Source: Sphingobacterium sp. | Lineage (GTDB): Bacteria > Bacteroidota > Bacteroidia > Sphingobacteriales > Sphingobacteriaceae | Length of the DNA: 64,000 nucleotides | Assembly: GCA_031277685.1 (NCBI GenBank) | Contig: JAITLV010000255.1 | Coordinates: forward strand, 1 to 64,000 | Direction: 5' to 3' | Part shown: positions 53,496-62,652 of the stretch, piece by piece | Numbering within the stretch: the first letter of the stretch is position 1 | How the letters are laid out: each line of letters opens with the position of its first letter | Notes under the pieces: generated by a model | What the model saw: the letters and a program-made list of their open reading frames with translations, nothing else | What the model was told of the DNA's origin: nothing | Databases searched by the model: none | Made by a program: the position numbers and the translations under genes

Positions 53496-53569
53496 AATTT
53501 TGTAAATAGAGACAAGATAAGTCTCTTGTCTTTATAAATGAGTAAATTAATCCTAAATATTGTTGGGTA

Positions 53570-55441
53570 ATGCATCTGCAACGGGACTCTTTATCTACAC
53601 CTTCCACTCCAACACAAAGTTCTGGGCTAGAAGGATTGATTACAACTTCAGAAGATGGAACCATCCTACATCTCAATGGACGGGCGTGCGAGCTTTTAAC
53701 GTTAGACAATAGTCAGGCATTAGGCAAAAAATTACACCGGTTATTTACCTTTTACTCATCCGAGGATACTGCAGCCCTTACTGCAGAACAGACACCATTT
53801 CAAATCGCACTTCAAGAATCAATCCATCAGGAAGTAATTCTGGGCATCGCAAAGGACGATACCTTTAAATGGTTTGTATTTCATATCAACCCACGCTCAG
53901 CGGAAAATAAAACCGGTCTGCAGATATCTTTCATGGATGTCTCCAAACTGGTCAATCAGAGCCATGCATTGAAAGACAAACAACATCAGTTGCAATTACT
54001 GGTTGCTTCATTAAATGACCTTGTTTTTGAAGTTACGGACATGGGGGTATTTAAAAACTATTGGACAAACAACCCTAGCCTGCTCTTTTATCCCCCCGAA
54101 GAATTTTTAAATAAGAGCCTCACCGAGCTTTTTCCGGCAGATTTGGCCATCCCAACGGTTCAACTGATCCAAAACGCATTAAAACTTGACCGCGAGTTTA
54201 AAATGGAGTTTCAGTCTCCAGTTGAACAACATAAACATAAATGGTATAGTCTACAGATAAAACCTATCCACCGCACACAGAATCGGGTCGCATTAGTTGT
54301 CTCCGATATTACAAAAGAGATTGAATCAACGGAGAAAATAAGATTTAATGAACATAAATTCAATCAGGCGTTCCATTTCTCGGGCTTGGGTATTGCCCTG
54401 ACAAATCTCGATGGTTATTGCATTGAATCTAACCTCACATTGACAAAAATACTGGGTTACACACAGGAAGAAATGGCAGCGACGAAATTCTCTCAAAACA
54501 CGCATCCCGATGATGTGGAAAGAGATACCGAACTCCGCAAGAAACTTATTCATGGTGACATTGATAGTTTTACCATACAAAAACGTTACCGCCACAAGCT
54601 AGGTCATTTTGTCTGGTGTTCCGTCACCATTGCAGCTGTCTTTGACAATGCCAATACCCCCTTGTTTCTGATCGTTCAAGTTCAGGATATTTCAGAGTCA
54701 AAGAAAAATATCGAAATACTAAAGCGACAAAAAATTGAATCTGATTTAGTTAAAATTGATCTTGAGACCAAAGTCAGACAGCTTGAAGAATTCGCCAATA
54801 TTCTAGCACACAACCTAAAAGGGCCATTGAGTAATATGCCCATGCTCATCGACGAACTTAAAATTTCGAAAGATGAAAAAGTAAGGACTGATTTTCTGGA
54901 TCTTTTAACAATCAGTACTGAGCAACTCACAGAAACCTTACACGACTTAGGGGAAATATTGGAATTGCGTTCCAACAAATCCCTTGTATTCGAAAACTGT
55001 GATTTTCAGCTTGTGTATCACAAGGTGAAACAGCAGTATATGGAAGAGATTCAATTGAAGAATGCAACTATTTTAACGGAATTCAATGTAAAACAGATCC
55101 ATTACCCTAAAATCTATCTGGAAAGTATTCTGAGCAATCTCATCAGTAATTCCCTTCGATTTACAGCAGCTGGCAAAGCACCACATATTGAAATCAGAAC
55201 CTCCCTTGAGGACGATGGTACATTACTCACAGTTAAGGATAATGGACTTGGAATCAATCTGCCGAAATATAAATCCCAGCTTTTCATGTTTAAAAAAGTT
55301 TTTCATCGTGGCTTTGAGAGTAAGGGTATTGGATTATTTCTTACCCGATACCAGATAGAATCACTGGGCGGCAAAATAGATGTGCAAAGCGAGCCGAATG
55401 AAGGGAGTGTCTTTTCTGTCAAATTTTTAGAAAGAAAGTAG
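53570..55441 (+). CDS. PAS-domain sensor histidine kinase
   Basis: A 623-residue, apparently cytoplasmic kinase with no membrane segment. Three PAS-type domains (about 18-125, 140-250 and 260-375; the third has the PAC-like VWCSVTIAAVFD) lead to a dimerisation helix with His414 in ILAHNLKGPLSN and an HATPase domain with the N box SNLISNSLRF, DNGLGI, and KGIGLFLTRY. It should sense an intracellular signal and pass phosphate to the single-domain response regulator encoded immediately downstream (stop and ATG adjacent). Confidence 0.9.
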   Translation: MHLQRDSLSTPSTPTQSSGLEGLITTSEDGTILHLNGRACELLTLDNSQALGKKLHRLFTFYSSEDTAALTAEQTPFQIALQESIHQEVILGIAKDDTFKWFVFHINPRSAENKTGLQISFMDVSKLVNQSHALKDKQHQLQLLVASLNDLVFEVTDMGVFKNYWTNNPSLLFYPPEEFLNKSLTELFPADLAIPTVQLIQNALKLDREFKMEFQSPVEQHKHKWYSLQIKPIHRTQNRVALVVSDITKEIESTEKIRFNEHKFNQAFHFSGLGIALTNLDGYCIESNLTLTKILGYTQEEMAATKFSQNTHPDDVERDTELRKKLIHGDIDSFTIQKRYRHKLGHFVWCSVTIAAVFDNANTPLFLIVQVQDISESKKNIEILKRQKIESDLVKIDLETKVRQLEEFANILAHNLKGPLSNMPMLIDELKISKDEKVRTDFLDLLTISTEQLTETLHDLGEILELRSNKSLVFENCDFQLVYHKVKQQYMEEIQLKNATILTEFNVKQIHYPKIYLESILSNLISNSLRFTAAGKAPHIEIRTSLEDDGTLLTVKDNGLGINLPKYKSQLFMFKKVFHRGFESKGIGLFLTRYQIESLGGKIDVQSEPNEGSVFSVKFLERK

Positions 55442-55852
55442 ATGAATCAGCAAAACAAAAGAAAAATAATCCTTATAGATGACAATGCGATCCTACGCAC
55501 CATTTTTGGATATATGCTGCAGGGATTTTCGGACTACCCGATCGAATTCCATCCTTTTAAAAATGCACTGGATGCGCTCGATTTTCTGGAAACCCATGAT
55601 ATTAGTGCTTCTTTAGGTTCACCTATATTATTTGTGGATATCAATATGCCTTTTATGACAGGTTGGGAATTGATGGACGTTTTGGAAGATAGGCCTGACT
55701 TTATCCAGCAAACAAAGATTTTTATTATCAGCTCTTCATCAAGTAAAAGTGACCAGGAGCAATTGACAAATTATCCCTTTATAAGTCGTTTTATCCTGAA
55801 ACCTTTTGGTAAGGAACTATTATATGAAATTCTGCGAGAAACTAGGTTGTGA
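55442..55852 (+). CDS. Single-domain response regulator
   Basis: A 136-residue CheY-like receiver with no output domain. Acidic pocket Asp13-Asp14, phosphoacceptor Asp66 in LFVDINMP and Lys120 in FILKPFG are all present. The gene begins directly after the stop of the histidine kinase gene, so the two form a pair. Without a DNA-binding domain it must act through a protein partner or as a phosphate sink. Confidence 0.92.
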   Translation: MNQQNKRKIILIDDNAILRTIFGYMLQGFSDYPIEFHPFKNALDALDFLETHDISASLGSPILFVDINMPFMTGWELMDVLEDRPDFIQQTKIFIISSSSSKSDQEQLTNYPFISRFILKPFGKELLYEILRETRL

Positions 55853-55872
55853 TGTGAATCACAGTGGAATAA

Positions 55873-55909
55873 AAAAATAGGAACCTGCATCACACAGATT
55901 CCTATTTTT
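55873..55909. terminator. Bidirectional terminator between response regulator and aminopeptidase
   Basis: AAAAATAGGAA (55873-55883) pairs with TTCCTATTTTT (55899-55909), extended by CTG/CAG past one mismatch. T tracts on both strands serve the convergent genes. Confidence 0.85.
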
Positions 55910-55918
55910 AAAATATGG

Positions 55919-57694
55919 TTAGATTGCCTTACATTTTTCTGCAAGCCAATTCTTTTCATCACTGGAAAGATGTTTTGATAGCTGGTCGAATACCCATTGA
56001 TTGTAATTATTCAACCATGAAAGATGCCTTTTTTCCAATAGAGATTTCTCCACCAAATCCGTAGCAATATAACAGATGGTCAATGTCTCGAAATCTAAGA
56101 AATCACCAAATTCAGAAGATCCGGCCTTGCGTGACAAGACTAAATTTTCGATTCGGATACCATGCTTACCGACACGGTACAGCCCCGGTTCAATAGAGGT
56201 AATCATACCGGGCTCAATTGCAACGTCAATTGCCGCCGCATTAAATACCTGTGGCCCTTCATGTACATTTAGGAAAAAACCCACACCATGACCAGTACCA
56301 TGACCGTAGTTACGCAATGTCTCCCATAGTGGGCGACGCGTAATGGCATCAATTTGATAACCGCGTGTCCCTACCGGAAAAATCGACTGTGAACCTTCTA
56401 TTGTACCTTTCAAAACCAATGTATAGTCTTCTCGTTCCTCCTGTGTAAGTCCACCCAATGAAACAACGCGTGTAATATCCGTTGTCCCCGTTTTGTATTG
56501 ACCACCGGAATCCACCAATAATAAACCTTTTGGTCGTAATGTATAATTGGATTGTTCATTTGCCGAATAATGTGGCAATGCGCCATGATCCAGGTAACCT
56601 GCGATTGTCGTAAAGGAAACATCTACAAAACCATCCTGATCCTCACGGAATCCACGAAGCTTAGCTGCGATCGACAGTTCAGATAGTTCTTCACTGGCCA
56701 CATTTTCCTCCAACCATTTGAAAAACCGCGTAAGTGCAACACCGTCTTTTACAAAAGTATGCCTGTTATTTTCAATCTCAACCTTATTTTTAATTGCTTT
56801 TAAAGTTGTAGAAGGATTTATTTTCTCCACGATCTTAACATTCTCTGGCACGCTATCAAAAACAGCAAAACAGGTACGTTTCGGATCAATTAAAACCGCG
56901 CTTGCCTGCAATGATTCAATGGTCCTGTAGATATTATCATATGCAGCAATTTCAACACCGTATCCTTTTAATTCTGCAACAGCCTCCGTACTCAGCTTCG
57001 ATGGTTCGATGTAGAGTGTTGCTGTCTCAGCTGTTATCAATACGAATCCAAGGACAACCGGATTGCAAGGCACATCCTGGCCGCGAATATTTAACAACCA
57101 AGCTAAATCATCTAAGGAAGATATCAAATGTGCATCGGTCCGATTTCTTTTCATCTCATTCCGTACAGCCGCTATTTTTGCTACCGTAGATTGTCCGGTT
57201 GTACTTTCAGGTAATAGGTAGGCTTGGGCCTTTGGTAGCTCTGGTCTACCCGTCCACAAATCAGATAGCAAGTCAATATGTCCATCCACCTCAATATCCA
57301 AAGGCTCCAAGGTTCCCTTGACGGATTGTGCGACCAGAAGCGAAGCCAGATTCCCGTCGAAGGCAACTTTTGCTCCCGCATGGAGCTTTTCGCCAAGCCA
57401 GTCGGCATATTCCGCGGCACCCTGTGCTTTCAGCTTTACCAATTCAAAACCTGTTCCAGCCAGTTGTTCATTTGCTTGCACAAAGTAACGCGAATCTGTC
57501 CAAAGGCCCGCAAAGTCCTGCGTAATCGCCAAGGTACCCGCAGATCCTGTGAACCCTGATGCCCAGGAAATACATTTATAACGTTCCGGTAAATATTCAC
57601 TAATATGAGGATCTGATGATGGAATAATATATCCATCGATTCCTTGAATCTTCATGGCCTCACGAATAGCAGCTAATTTTTCGATATGCTTCAT
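55919..57694 (-). CDS. pepP: Xaa-Pro aminopeptidase, M24B family
   Basis: A 591-residue cytoplasmic metallopeptidase that removes N-terminal residues preceding proline. It has the long three-domain layout of eukaryote-type aminopeptidase P: two creatinase-like N-terminal domains (about 1-300) and the pita-bread catalytic domain. Metal ligands are visible in LLVDSGGQYKTGTTDITR, GHGTGHGVGFFLNVHEGP, SIEPGLY and HGIRIENLV. No signal peptide. Single gene between two terminators or spacers. The gene symbol is by family; the substrate range is untested. Confidence 0.92.
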   Translation of the reverse strand: MKHIEKLAAIREAMKIQGIDGYIIPSSDPHISEYLPERYKCISWASGFTGSAGTLAITQDFAGLWTDSRYFVQANEQLAGTGFELVKLKAQGAAEYADWLGEKLHAGAKVAFDGNLASLLVAQSVKGTLEPLDIEVDGHIDLLSDLWTGRPELPKAQAYLLPESTTGQSTVAKIAAVRNEMKRNRTDAHLISSLDDLAWLLNIRGQDVPCNPVVLGFVLITAETATLYIEPSKLSTEAVAELKGYGVEIAAYDNIYRTIESLQASAVLIDPKRTCFAVFDSVPENVKIVEKINPSTTLKAIKNKVEIENNRHTFVKDGVALTRFFKWLEENVASEELSELSIAAKLRGFREDQDGFVDVSFTTIAGYLDHGALPHYSANEQSNYTLRPKGLLLVDSGGQYKTGTTDITRVVSLGGLTQEEREDYTLVLKGTIEGSQSIFPVGTRGYQIDAITRRPLWETLRNYGHGTGHGVGFFLNVHEGPQVFNAAAIDVAIEPGMITSIEPGLYRVGKHGIRIENLVLSRKAGSSEFGDFLDFETLTICYIATDLVEKSLLEKRHLSWLNNYNQWVFDQLSKHLSSDEKNWLAEKCKAI

Positions 57695-57801
57695 GTCGTC
57701 TATACAATTTTATGCAAGTTAGGATTTTTTAAGGTCGAATGCCTAACTTTAGGCCAAATAAAACCAACAGTGCACAACGCATGCCTACATGTTCTTCTAC
57801 A

Positions 57802-57813
57802 CCTACATGTAGG
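57802..57813. repeat. Perfect 12-bp palindrome
   Basis: CCTACATGTAGG (57802-57813), with its half CCTACATGT repeated 18 bp upstream at 57784-57792. It lies between the divergent aminopeptidase and PBP4 genes and could be an operator. Confidence 0.55.
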
Positions 57814-57867
57814 ACATCCGAGGCACAATATCAAATAACTAGGCTGTATAGCAGTCAATGAAATTAT

Positions 57868-59298
57868 ATGCCAATGAAACAAATTAGGCTATATCCCATC
57901 GCATTAGCAATGTATGCATTTACTGCCATACCAAGCTCTTTATTTGCACAGGATATCCGAAGTAAAATCCAGGATGCGTTCAGTCAATTTCAAAATCAGG
58001 AAAACGTAAAGCATGCGATCAGCTCGTTGACGGTATTTGACGGCAAGACAGGAGAGCCAATCTATGCGTCCAATGAAAATATCGGGCTAGCCACCGCCTC
58101 GACAATGAAAGTCATTACAGCTGCTACAGCGCTCGATTTTCTGGGCAAGAATTATCAATTTAAAACTACGTTGTATTATACAGGTGCAATAGATGAAAAT
58201 GGTATCCTGAATGGCAATATTATCGTGGCGGGTACTGGAGATCCAACGCTGGGCAGCGATCGTTACCCCGAGACAAAAGCTGACCTTGTACTGAGTAAGT
58301 GGGTTGCAGCTATTCAAAAAGCTGGAATACAAAGCGTCAATGGGGCAGTTATCGCTGATGACCGTCTATACAACGGCAACCAAATACCTGGTGGATGGAT
58401 CTGGACAGACATGGGAAATTATTATGGTGCAGGCATTTCATCGCTCAACTGGCGCGAAAATGCATTTGGCATTCATTTTAACCCGGCGAATAAAGTTGGT
58501 GCAAAAGCAGAAATCAGCCCAGATACCACACGTGCTCCGTATTTGAACATTATCAATGAAACAACAACTGGGAAAGTCGGGACTGGTGACAATGTATACG
58601 CCTATGCGGCTCCCTATTCCACCAAAATATTTGTCCGCGGTACTTATGGTCAAGACTTAAAGAAAACCATCGAACTCGCATCTCCTGACCCGGCATACGA
58701 CTTAGCCTTCCAGCTAAATGCCGGACTCCATAAACAGGGAATTTTCGCTAGTGAACCACCAGCGACCGGGATCAGGATGGATTCAATAGACCTCACTCAA
58801 AAGCAGACGCTGGATGTGCACCTATCACCCACCATGGACAAAATTGTCTATTGGTTCAATCAAAAAAGTATCAATCTTTATGGAGAAGCACTATTGAAGG
58901 CTATCGCCTATACGACTGCTGGAAAAACCGGGACTGATGATGGAGCCAATTATATCCAAAAATATTGGAACGCCAAATTAGGGATCAAACCAAGTGAGAT
59001 CAATAGCATGGACGGTTCGGGGCTTTCACCACAAAATAGGGTGACCACACTTGCTATGAACAAGATTATGCAGTATGCTCAAAAGCAGAATTGGTACCCA
59101 GTATTCTTCGAAAGTCTTCCGACCTACAATGACATGAAAATGAAAAGTGGGACTATCGGTGGTGTATTGGGATATACAGGTGTTCACACCAATAAAAATG
59201 GGCAATCATTTACCTATACATTATTGGTCAACAATTATTCGGGATCAGGATCCAATATGCGCAGGCAAATGTTTAAATTGCTGGATGTTTTGAAATAA
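57868..59298 (+). CDS. dacB: D-alanyl-D-alanine carboxypeptidase/endopeptidase, PBP4 type (S13)
   Basis: A 476-residue periplasmic penicillin-binding protein with a signal peptide (to about 28, LFAQD). The active-site tetrad SxxK is Ser78-Lys81 in ATASTMK; SxN is in GISSLNW and the third motif in MKSGTIGG. It trims or cleaves peptidoglycan cross-links. The start could equally be the second Met at 57874. Monocistronic; no terminator was recognised in the 93 bp to maeB. Confidence 0.92.
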   Translation: MPMKQIRLYPIALAMYAFTAIPSSLFAQDIRSKIQDAFSQFQNQENVKHAISSLTVFDGKTGEPIYASNENIGLATASTMKVITAATALDFLGKNYQFKTTLYYTGAIDENGILNGNIIVAGTGDPTLGSDRYPETKADLVLSKWVAAIQKAGIQSVNGAVIADDRLYNGNQIPGGWIWTDMGNYYGAGISSLNWRENAFGIHFNPANKVGAKAEISPDTTRAPYLNIINETTTGKVGTGDNVYAYAAPYSTKIFVRGTYGQDLKKTIELASPDPAYDLAFQLNAGLHKQGIFASEPPATGIRMDSIDLTQKQTLDVHLSPTMDKIVYWFNQKSINLYGEALLKAIAYTTAGKTGTDDGANYIQKYWNAKLGIKPSEINSMDGSGLSPQNRVTTLAMNKIMQYAQKQNWYPVFFESLPTYNDMKMKSGTIGGVLGYTGVHTNKNGQSFTYTLLVNNYSGSGSNMRRQMFKLLDVLK

Positions 59299-59359
59299 CA
59301 TATTATTGTCTATTTATAATAAGATATTGGCAAATATTTCCAAATATCAAAAAGAATGA

Positions 59360-59367
59360 TAGATTTG
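59360..59367 (+). promoter_or_regulatory. -7 box of the maeB promoter
   Basis: TAGATTTG, an exact match to TAnnTTTG, lies 25 bp upstream of the maeB ATG. The -33 region reads TTTC at about 18-20 bp upstream rather than TTTG. Confidence 0.5.
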
Positions 59368-59391
59368 TAGCCTTAAATTAATAAAATCGTA

Positions 59392-61674
59392 ATGAGTAAC
59401 ACTAATCGTAAACAGGCAGCGTTAAATTACCACTCAATGGGTAGACCTGGAAAAATAGCTGTTGTTCCGACCAAACCAACAAATTCGCAAAGAGACTTAT
59501 CATTAGCATATTCTCCTGGCGTAGCGGAGCCATGTTTGGCTATTGCCGAGAACAAAGAAGATGCTTATAAATATACCGCAAAAGGGAACCTTGTTGCTGT
59601 TATCAGTAATGGTACAGCTGTATTGGGCTTAGGCGATATCGGCGCCCAAGCTGGTAAACCTGTGATGGAAGGTAAAGGCTTATTGTTCAAAATTTTTGCT
59701 GACATTGATGTATTTGACATCGAAGTAGACACCAAAAATGTAGATGAGTTCGTCAACATCGTTAAAGCGCTAGAACCTACCTTCGGTGGTATCAATCTGG
59801 AGGATATCAAAGCTCCGGAATGTTTTGAAATCGAACGTCGTCTAAAAGAGGAGATGAACATTCCTGTTATGCACGATGACCAACACGGTACAGCAATCAT
59901 CTCAGGTGCAGCCTTGATCAATGCATGTGAAATTATCGGCAAAGATATTTCGAAAGTAAAAATTGTTGTCAATGGCGCTGGAGCCGCAGCAATGTCTTGT
60001 ACTGCGATGTACATTTCCGTTGGCGCGAGCAAGGAAAACATCGTCATGTTGGATAGTAAAGGTGTGATCCGTGCGGATAGAGAAAATCTGGACAGCATGA
60101 AAGCACAATACGCAACAGACCGCGATATCCGTACCTTGGCAGATGCTGTAAAAGACTCCGATGTATTTATCGGCTTATCAGCAGCAGATGTGATGTCAGC
60201 GGAGATGTTGTTAACCATGGCACCAAATCCTATTGTTTTGGCAATGGCCAATCCAAATCCTGAAATTGCTTATGATCTAGCAATGGCAACACGTAACGAT
60301 ATTATCATGGGAACAGGCCGTTCAGATTATCCTAACCAGGTAAATAACGTATTGGGATTCCCTTATATCTTCCGTGGTGCTTTGGACGTTCGTGCTACTG
60401 CAATCAACGAGGAAATGAAAATTGCCGCGGTGCGTGCAATTGCTGACTTGGCAAAACAACCTGTTCCAGAGGAAGTCAACCAAGCTTATAATACGAATAA
60501 TTTAAAATTCTCGGAAGAATATATCATTCCAAAACCTACCGATCCACGTTTGATCACTGAAGTTTCAATGGCCGTTGCAAAAGCTGCTATTGAATCAGGT
60601 GTTGCACAAAGTGTAATCGAAAATTGGGACAAATACAGCGATGCATTGCGCAAACGACTTGGTAAAGATGATGCTATCATGCGCAACTTAACCATGGCAG
60701 CTAAAAGAGATCCTAAACGGGTTGTTTTTGCCGAAGCTGACAATTACAAAACATTGCGCGCAGCACAGATTGTCAAAGAAGAAGGAATTGCTATTCCAAT
60801 TCTTTTAGGTAGAAAAGATAAAATCGAGCGTCTGATCAAAGAATATGCTTTTGAATTGGATGGCCTTGAAATTATCGACCCAGTTGCAGAAGTAGATAAC
60901 GAAACGGAGCGCTCGAAGAAATTTATTGAGCATCTTTACAATAAAAGACAACGTCGTGGTATTTCGAAATACGATGCCCGTAAGTTGATGTACGACCGCA
61001 ACTATTTTGGAGCTTCCTTAGTTGAATTTGGTGAAGCAGATACGTTAATTTCTGGTATGACCAAAAATTATGCAAATACAATCCGCCCAGCATTACATGT
61101 TATCGGTGCTAAACCAGGTAGTCGTGTAGCAGGTATGTATATGATGTTGACTAAAAAAGGACCTATTTTCATGGGAGATACCACCGTGAATGAAGATCCA
61201 ACGGCACAAGAACTGGCTGATATTACCCTGCTCTTGGACAAAGCGGTGAAGCGCATGAACATCCAACCACGTATCGCGTTATTGTCTTACTCTAACTTTG
61301 GCTCCAGTGAAGGAAAAACACCAACAAAAGTAAGAGCTGCAGCACAGATCCTGCATGATCAGCATCCTGAAATCATTGCCGATGGTGATTTGCAAGCTAA
61401 CTTCGCCCTAAACAGCGAAATGCTAACAGCTAATTTCCCGTTCAGTTGCTTAAATGGGAAGTCTGCAAATACGCTTGTATTCCCGAATTTGGAATCCGGA
61501 AATATCGCTTACAAATTATTACAGGAAGTAGGCGAAGCAGAAGCTGTAGGTCCGATTCTTCTGGGTATGAACAAACCGATCCACGTATTGCAATTGGATA
61601 GTTCTGTCCGTGAAATCGTTAATATGGTTACCATTGCTGTGGTAGACGTACAGGCACATCTTAAAAATTTATAG
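59392..61674 (+). CDS. maeB: NADP-dependent malic enzyme with phosphotransacetylase-like domain
   Basis: A 760-residue cytoplasmic enzyme converting malate to pyruvate and CO2 with NADP. The malic enzyme half (about 1-430) shows SLAYSPGVAEPC, VMHDDQHGTAIISGAALINA and the Rossmann VVNGAGAAAMSC; the C-terminal half (about 430-760) is the phosphotransacetylase-like regulatory domain (VVFAEADNYKTLRAAQIV, LSYSNFGSSEGKTP). This fusion and length are standard for MaeB. It is followed 32 bp later by ruvA, possibly cotranscribed. Confidence 0.95.
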   Translation: MSNTNRKQAALNYHSMGRPGKIAVVPTKPTNSQRDLSLAYSPGVAEPCLAIAENKEDAYKYTAKGNLVAVISNGTAVLGLGDIGAQAGKPVMEGKGLLFKIFADIDVFDIEVDTKNVDEFVNIVKALEPTFGGINLEDIKAPECFEIERRLKEEMNIPVMHDDQHGTAIISGAALINACEIIGKDISKVKIVVNGAGAAAMSCTAMYISVGASKENIVMLDSKGVIRADRENLDSMKAQYATDRDIRTLADAVKDSDVFIGLSAADVMSAEMLLTMAPNPIVLAMANPNPEIAYDLAMATRNDIIMGTGRSDYPNQVNNVLGFPYIFRGALDVRATAINEEMKIAAVRAIADLAKQPVPEEVNQAYNTNNLKFSEEYIIPKPTDPRLITEVSMAVAKAAIESGVAQSVIENWDKYSDALRKRLGKDDAIMRNLTMAAKRDPKRVVFAEADNYKTLRAAQIVKEEGIAIPILLGRKDKIERLIKEYAFELDGLEIIDPVAEVDNETERSKKFIEHLYNKRQRRGISKYDARKLMYDRNYFGASLVEFGEADTLISGMTKNYANTIRPALHVIGAKPGSRVAGMYMMLTKKGPIFMGDTTVNEDPTAQELADITLLLDKAVKRMNIQPRIALLSYSNFGSSEGKTPTKVRAAAQILHDQHPEIIADGDLQANFALNSEMLTANFPFSCLNGKSANTLVFPNLESGNIAYKLLQEVGEAEAVGPILLGMNKPIHVLQLDSSVREIVNMVTIAVVDVQAHLKNL

Positions 61675-61706
61675 AATAGCCTAAAATCTTCCTATATTCG
61701 TATACT

Positions 61707-62288
61707 ATGTACGAATATTTCAACGGAAAATTAGCATATAAAGCCCCCACTCATGTTGTTATCGATGTGAGTGGGATTGGCTATTATGTTCACATCTCTC
61801 TTTATACCTTTTCCCAAATCAAGGATCAGGAAAACTGCAAATTATTTATTTCACTACAGGTCCGCGAAGATGCACACACACTATATGGATTTGCCACCGA
61901 TGGTGAGAAAAAACTCTTTGAGAACCTGATATCAGTTTCTGGCATCGGCCCCAATACAGGCCGCATGATCCTTTCATCCAATACACCGGATGAAATCCAA
62001 TCTGCCATCGTCAATGGTCAGGTTGCTTTAATTCAAAAAATTAAAGGCATCGGTCCCAAAACAGCGCAGCGTCTGATCCTGGAACTTCAAGATAAATTGA
62101 AGAAACAGGGTGTAGAAGCACTGGCAACATCCATTCAAGCGCAATCCGTTCCTGACGAAGCCTTATCGGCTTTGGTGATGCTTGGATTCAATAAAGCCGC
62201 TGCTGAGAAGGTATTGAATGCCATACTAAAAACTGAAGGTAATCTCTCTGTTGAGGACATGATTAAATTGGCACTCAAGAGACTCTAA
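61707..62288 (+). CDS. ruvA: Holliday junction branch-migration subunit RuvA
   Basis: A 193-residue protein of normal RuvA length. Domain I is an OB fold (MYEYFNGKLAYKAPTHVVID), domain II has two helix-hairpin-helix motifs (LISVSGIGPNTG and IKGIGPKTAQRLILEL), and domain III is the flexible C-terminal RuvB-binding helix bundle (ALSALVMLGFNKAAAEKVL). It binds four-way junctions as a tetramer and loads RuvB. RuvB is not in the window. A strong terminator follows. Confidence 0.96.
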   Translation: MYEYFNGKLAYKAPTHVVIDVSGIGYYVHISLYTFSQIKDQENCKLFISLQVREDAHTLYGFATDGEKKLFENLISVSGIGPNTGRMILSSNTPDEIQSAIVNGQVALIQKIKGIGPKTAQRLILELQDKLKKQGVEALATSIQAQSVPDEALSALVMLGFNKAAAEKVLNAILKTEGNLSVEDMIKLALKRL

Positions 62289-62652
62289 ACATCATCTGCT
62301 TCCAGTTGATTTAATGAGCAGAATTCGGCCAGCTGCCGAATTCTATAGGGTAACCTGAACAAAATAAAAAAGGAACCTTTGGGTTCCTTTTTTATTTTGC
62401 TAACACTTTTTAGATCAGATTTAGCCTACTTTGCTTCAGACAGAGCGTAGTTTAAGGTCATCACTATAAATAATATGAGCAGGCCAACACAAACGATTGT
62501 CTTAAAAAAAAGAAGCACATAATCAGATCGTTACCATTTAAAAAAATAACCTTCAGCGCTATTTGTACCTTCTATTTGTTACAATTTGTCTTTGCTAAAT
62601 CGTATTTATTCTTTTATTTTTAGCACTTCTTTATTACAGTTATATCTCACAC
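62289..62652. other. 364-bp spacer with a possible 30-codon minus-strand frame
   Basis: Holds the ruvA terminator and AT-rich sequence upstream of the GH20 gene. On the minus strand a GTG-started 30-codon frame (62426-62518) encodes a hydrophobic peptide, FKTIVCVGLLILFIVM, and would end at the same bidirectional terminator; evidence for its translation is weak. Confidence 0.35.
62366..62393. terminator. Terminator after ruvA
   Basis: A perfect 12-bp stem AAAAAAGGAACC / GGTTCCTTTTTT with a TTTG loop, 77 bp past the ruvA stop; T tracts on both strands. Confidence 0.92.

Noticed and set aside
59565..60251. 228-codon minus-strand frame inside maeB
   Set aside because: Antisense shadow of a well-conserved malic enzyme domain; no independent support.
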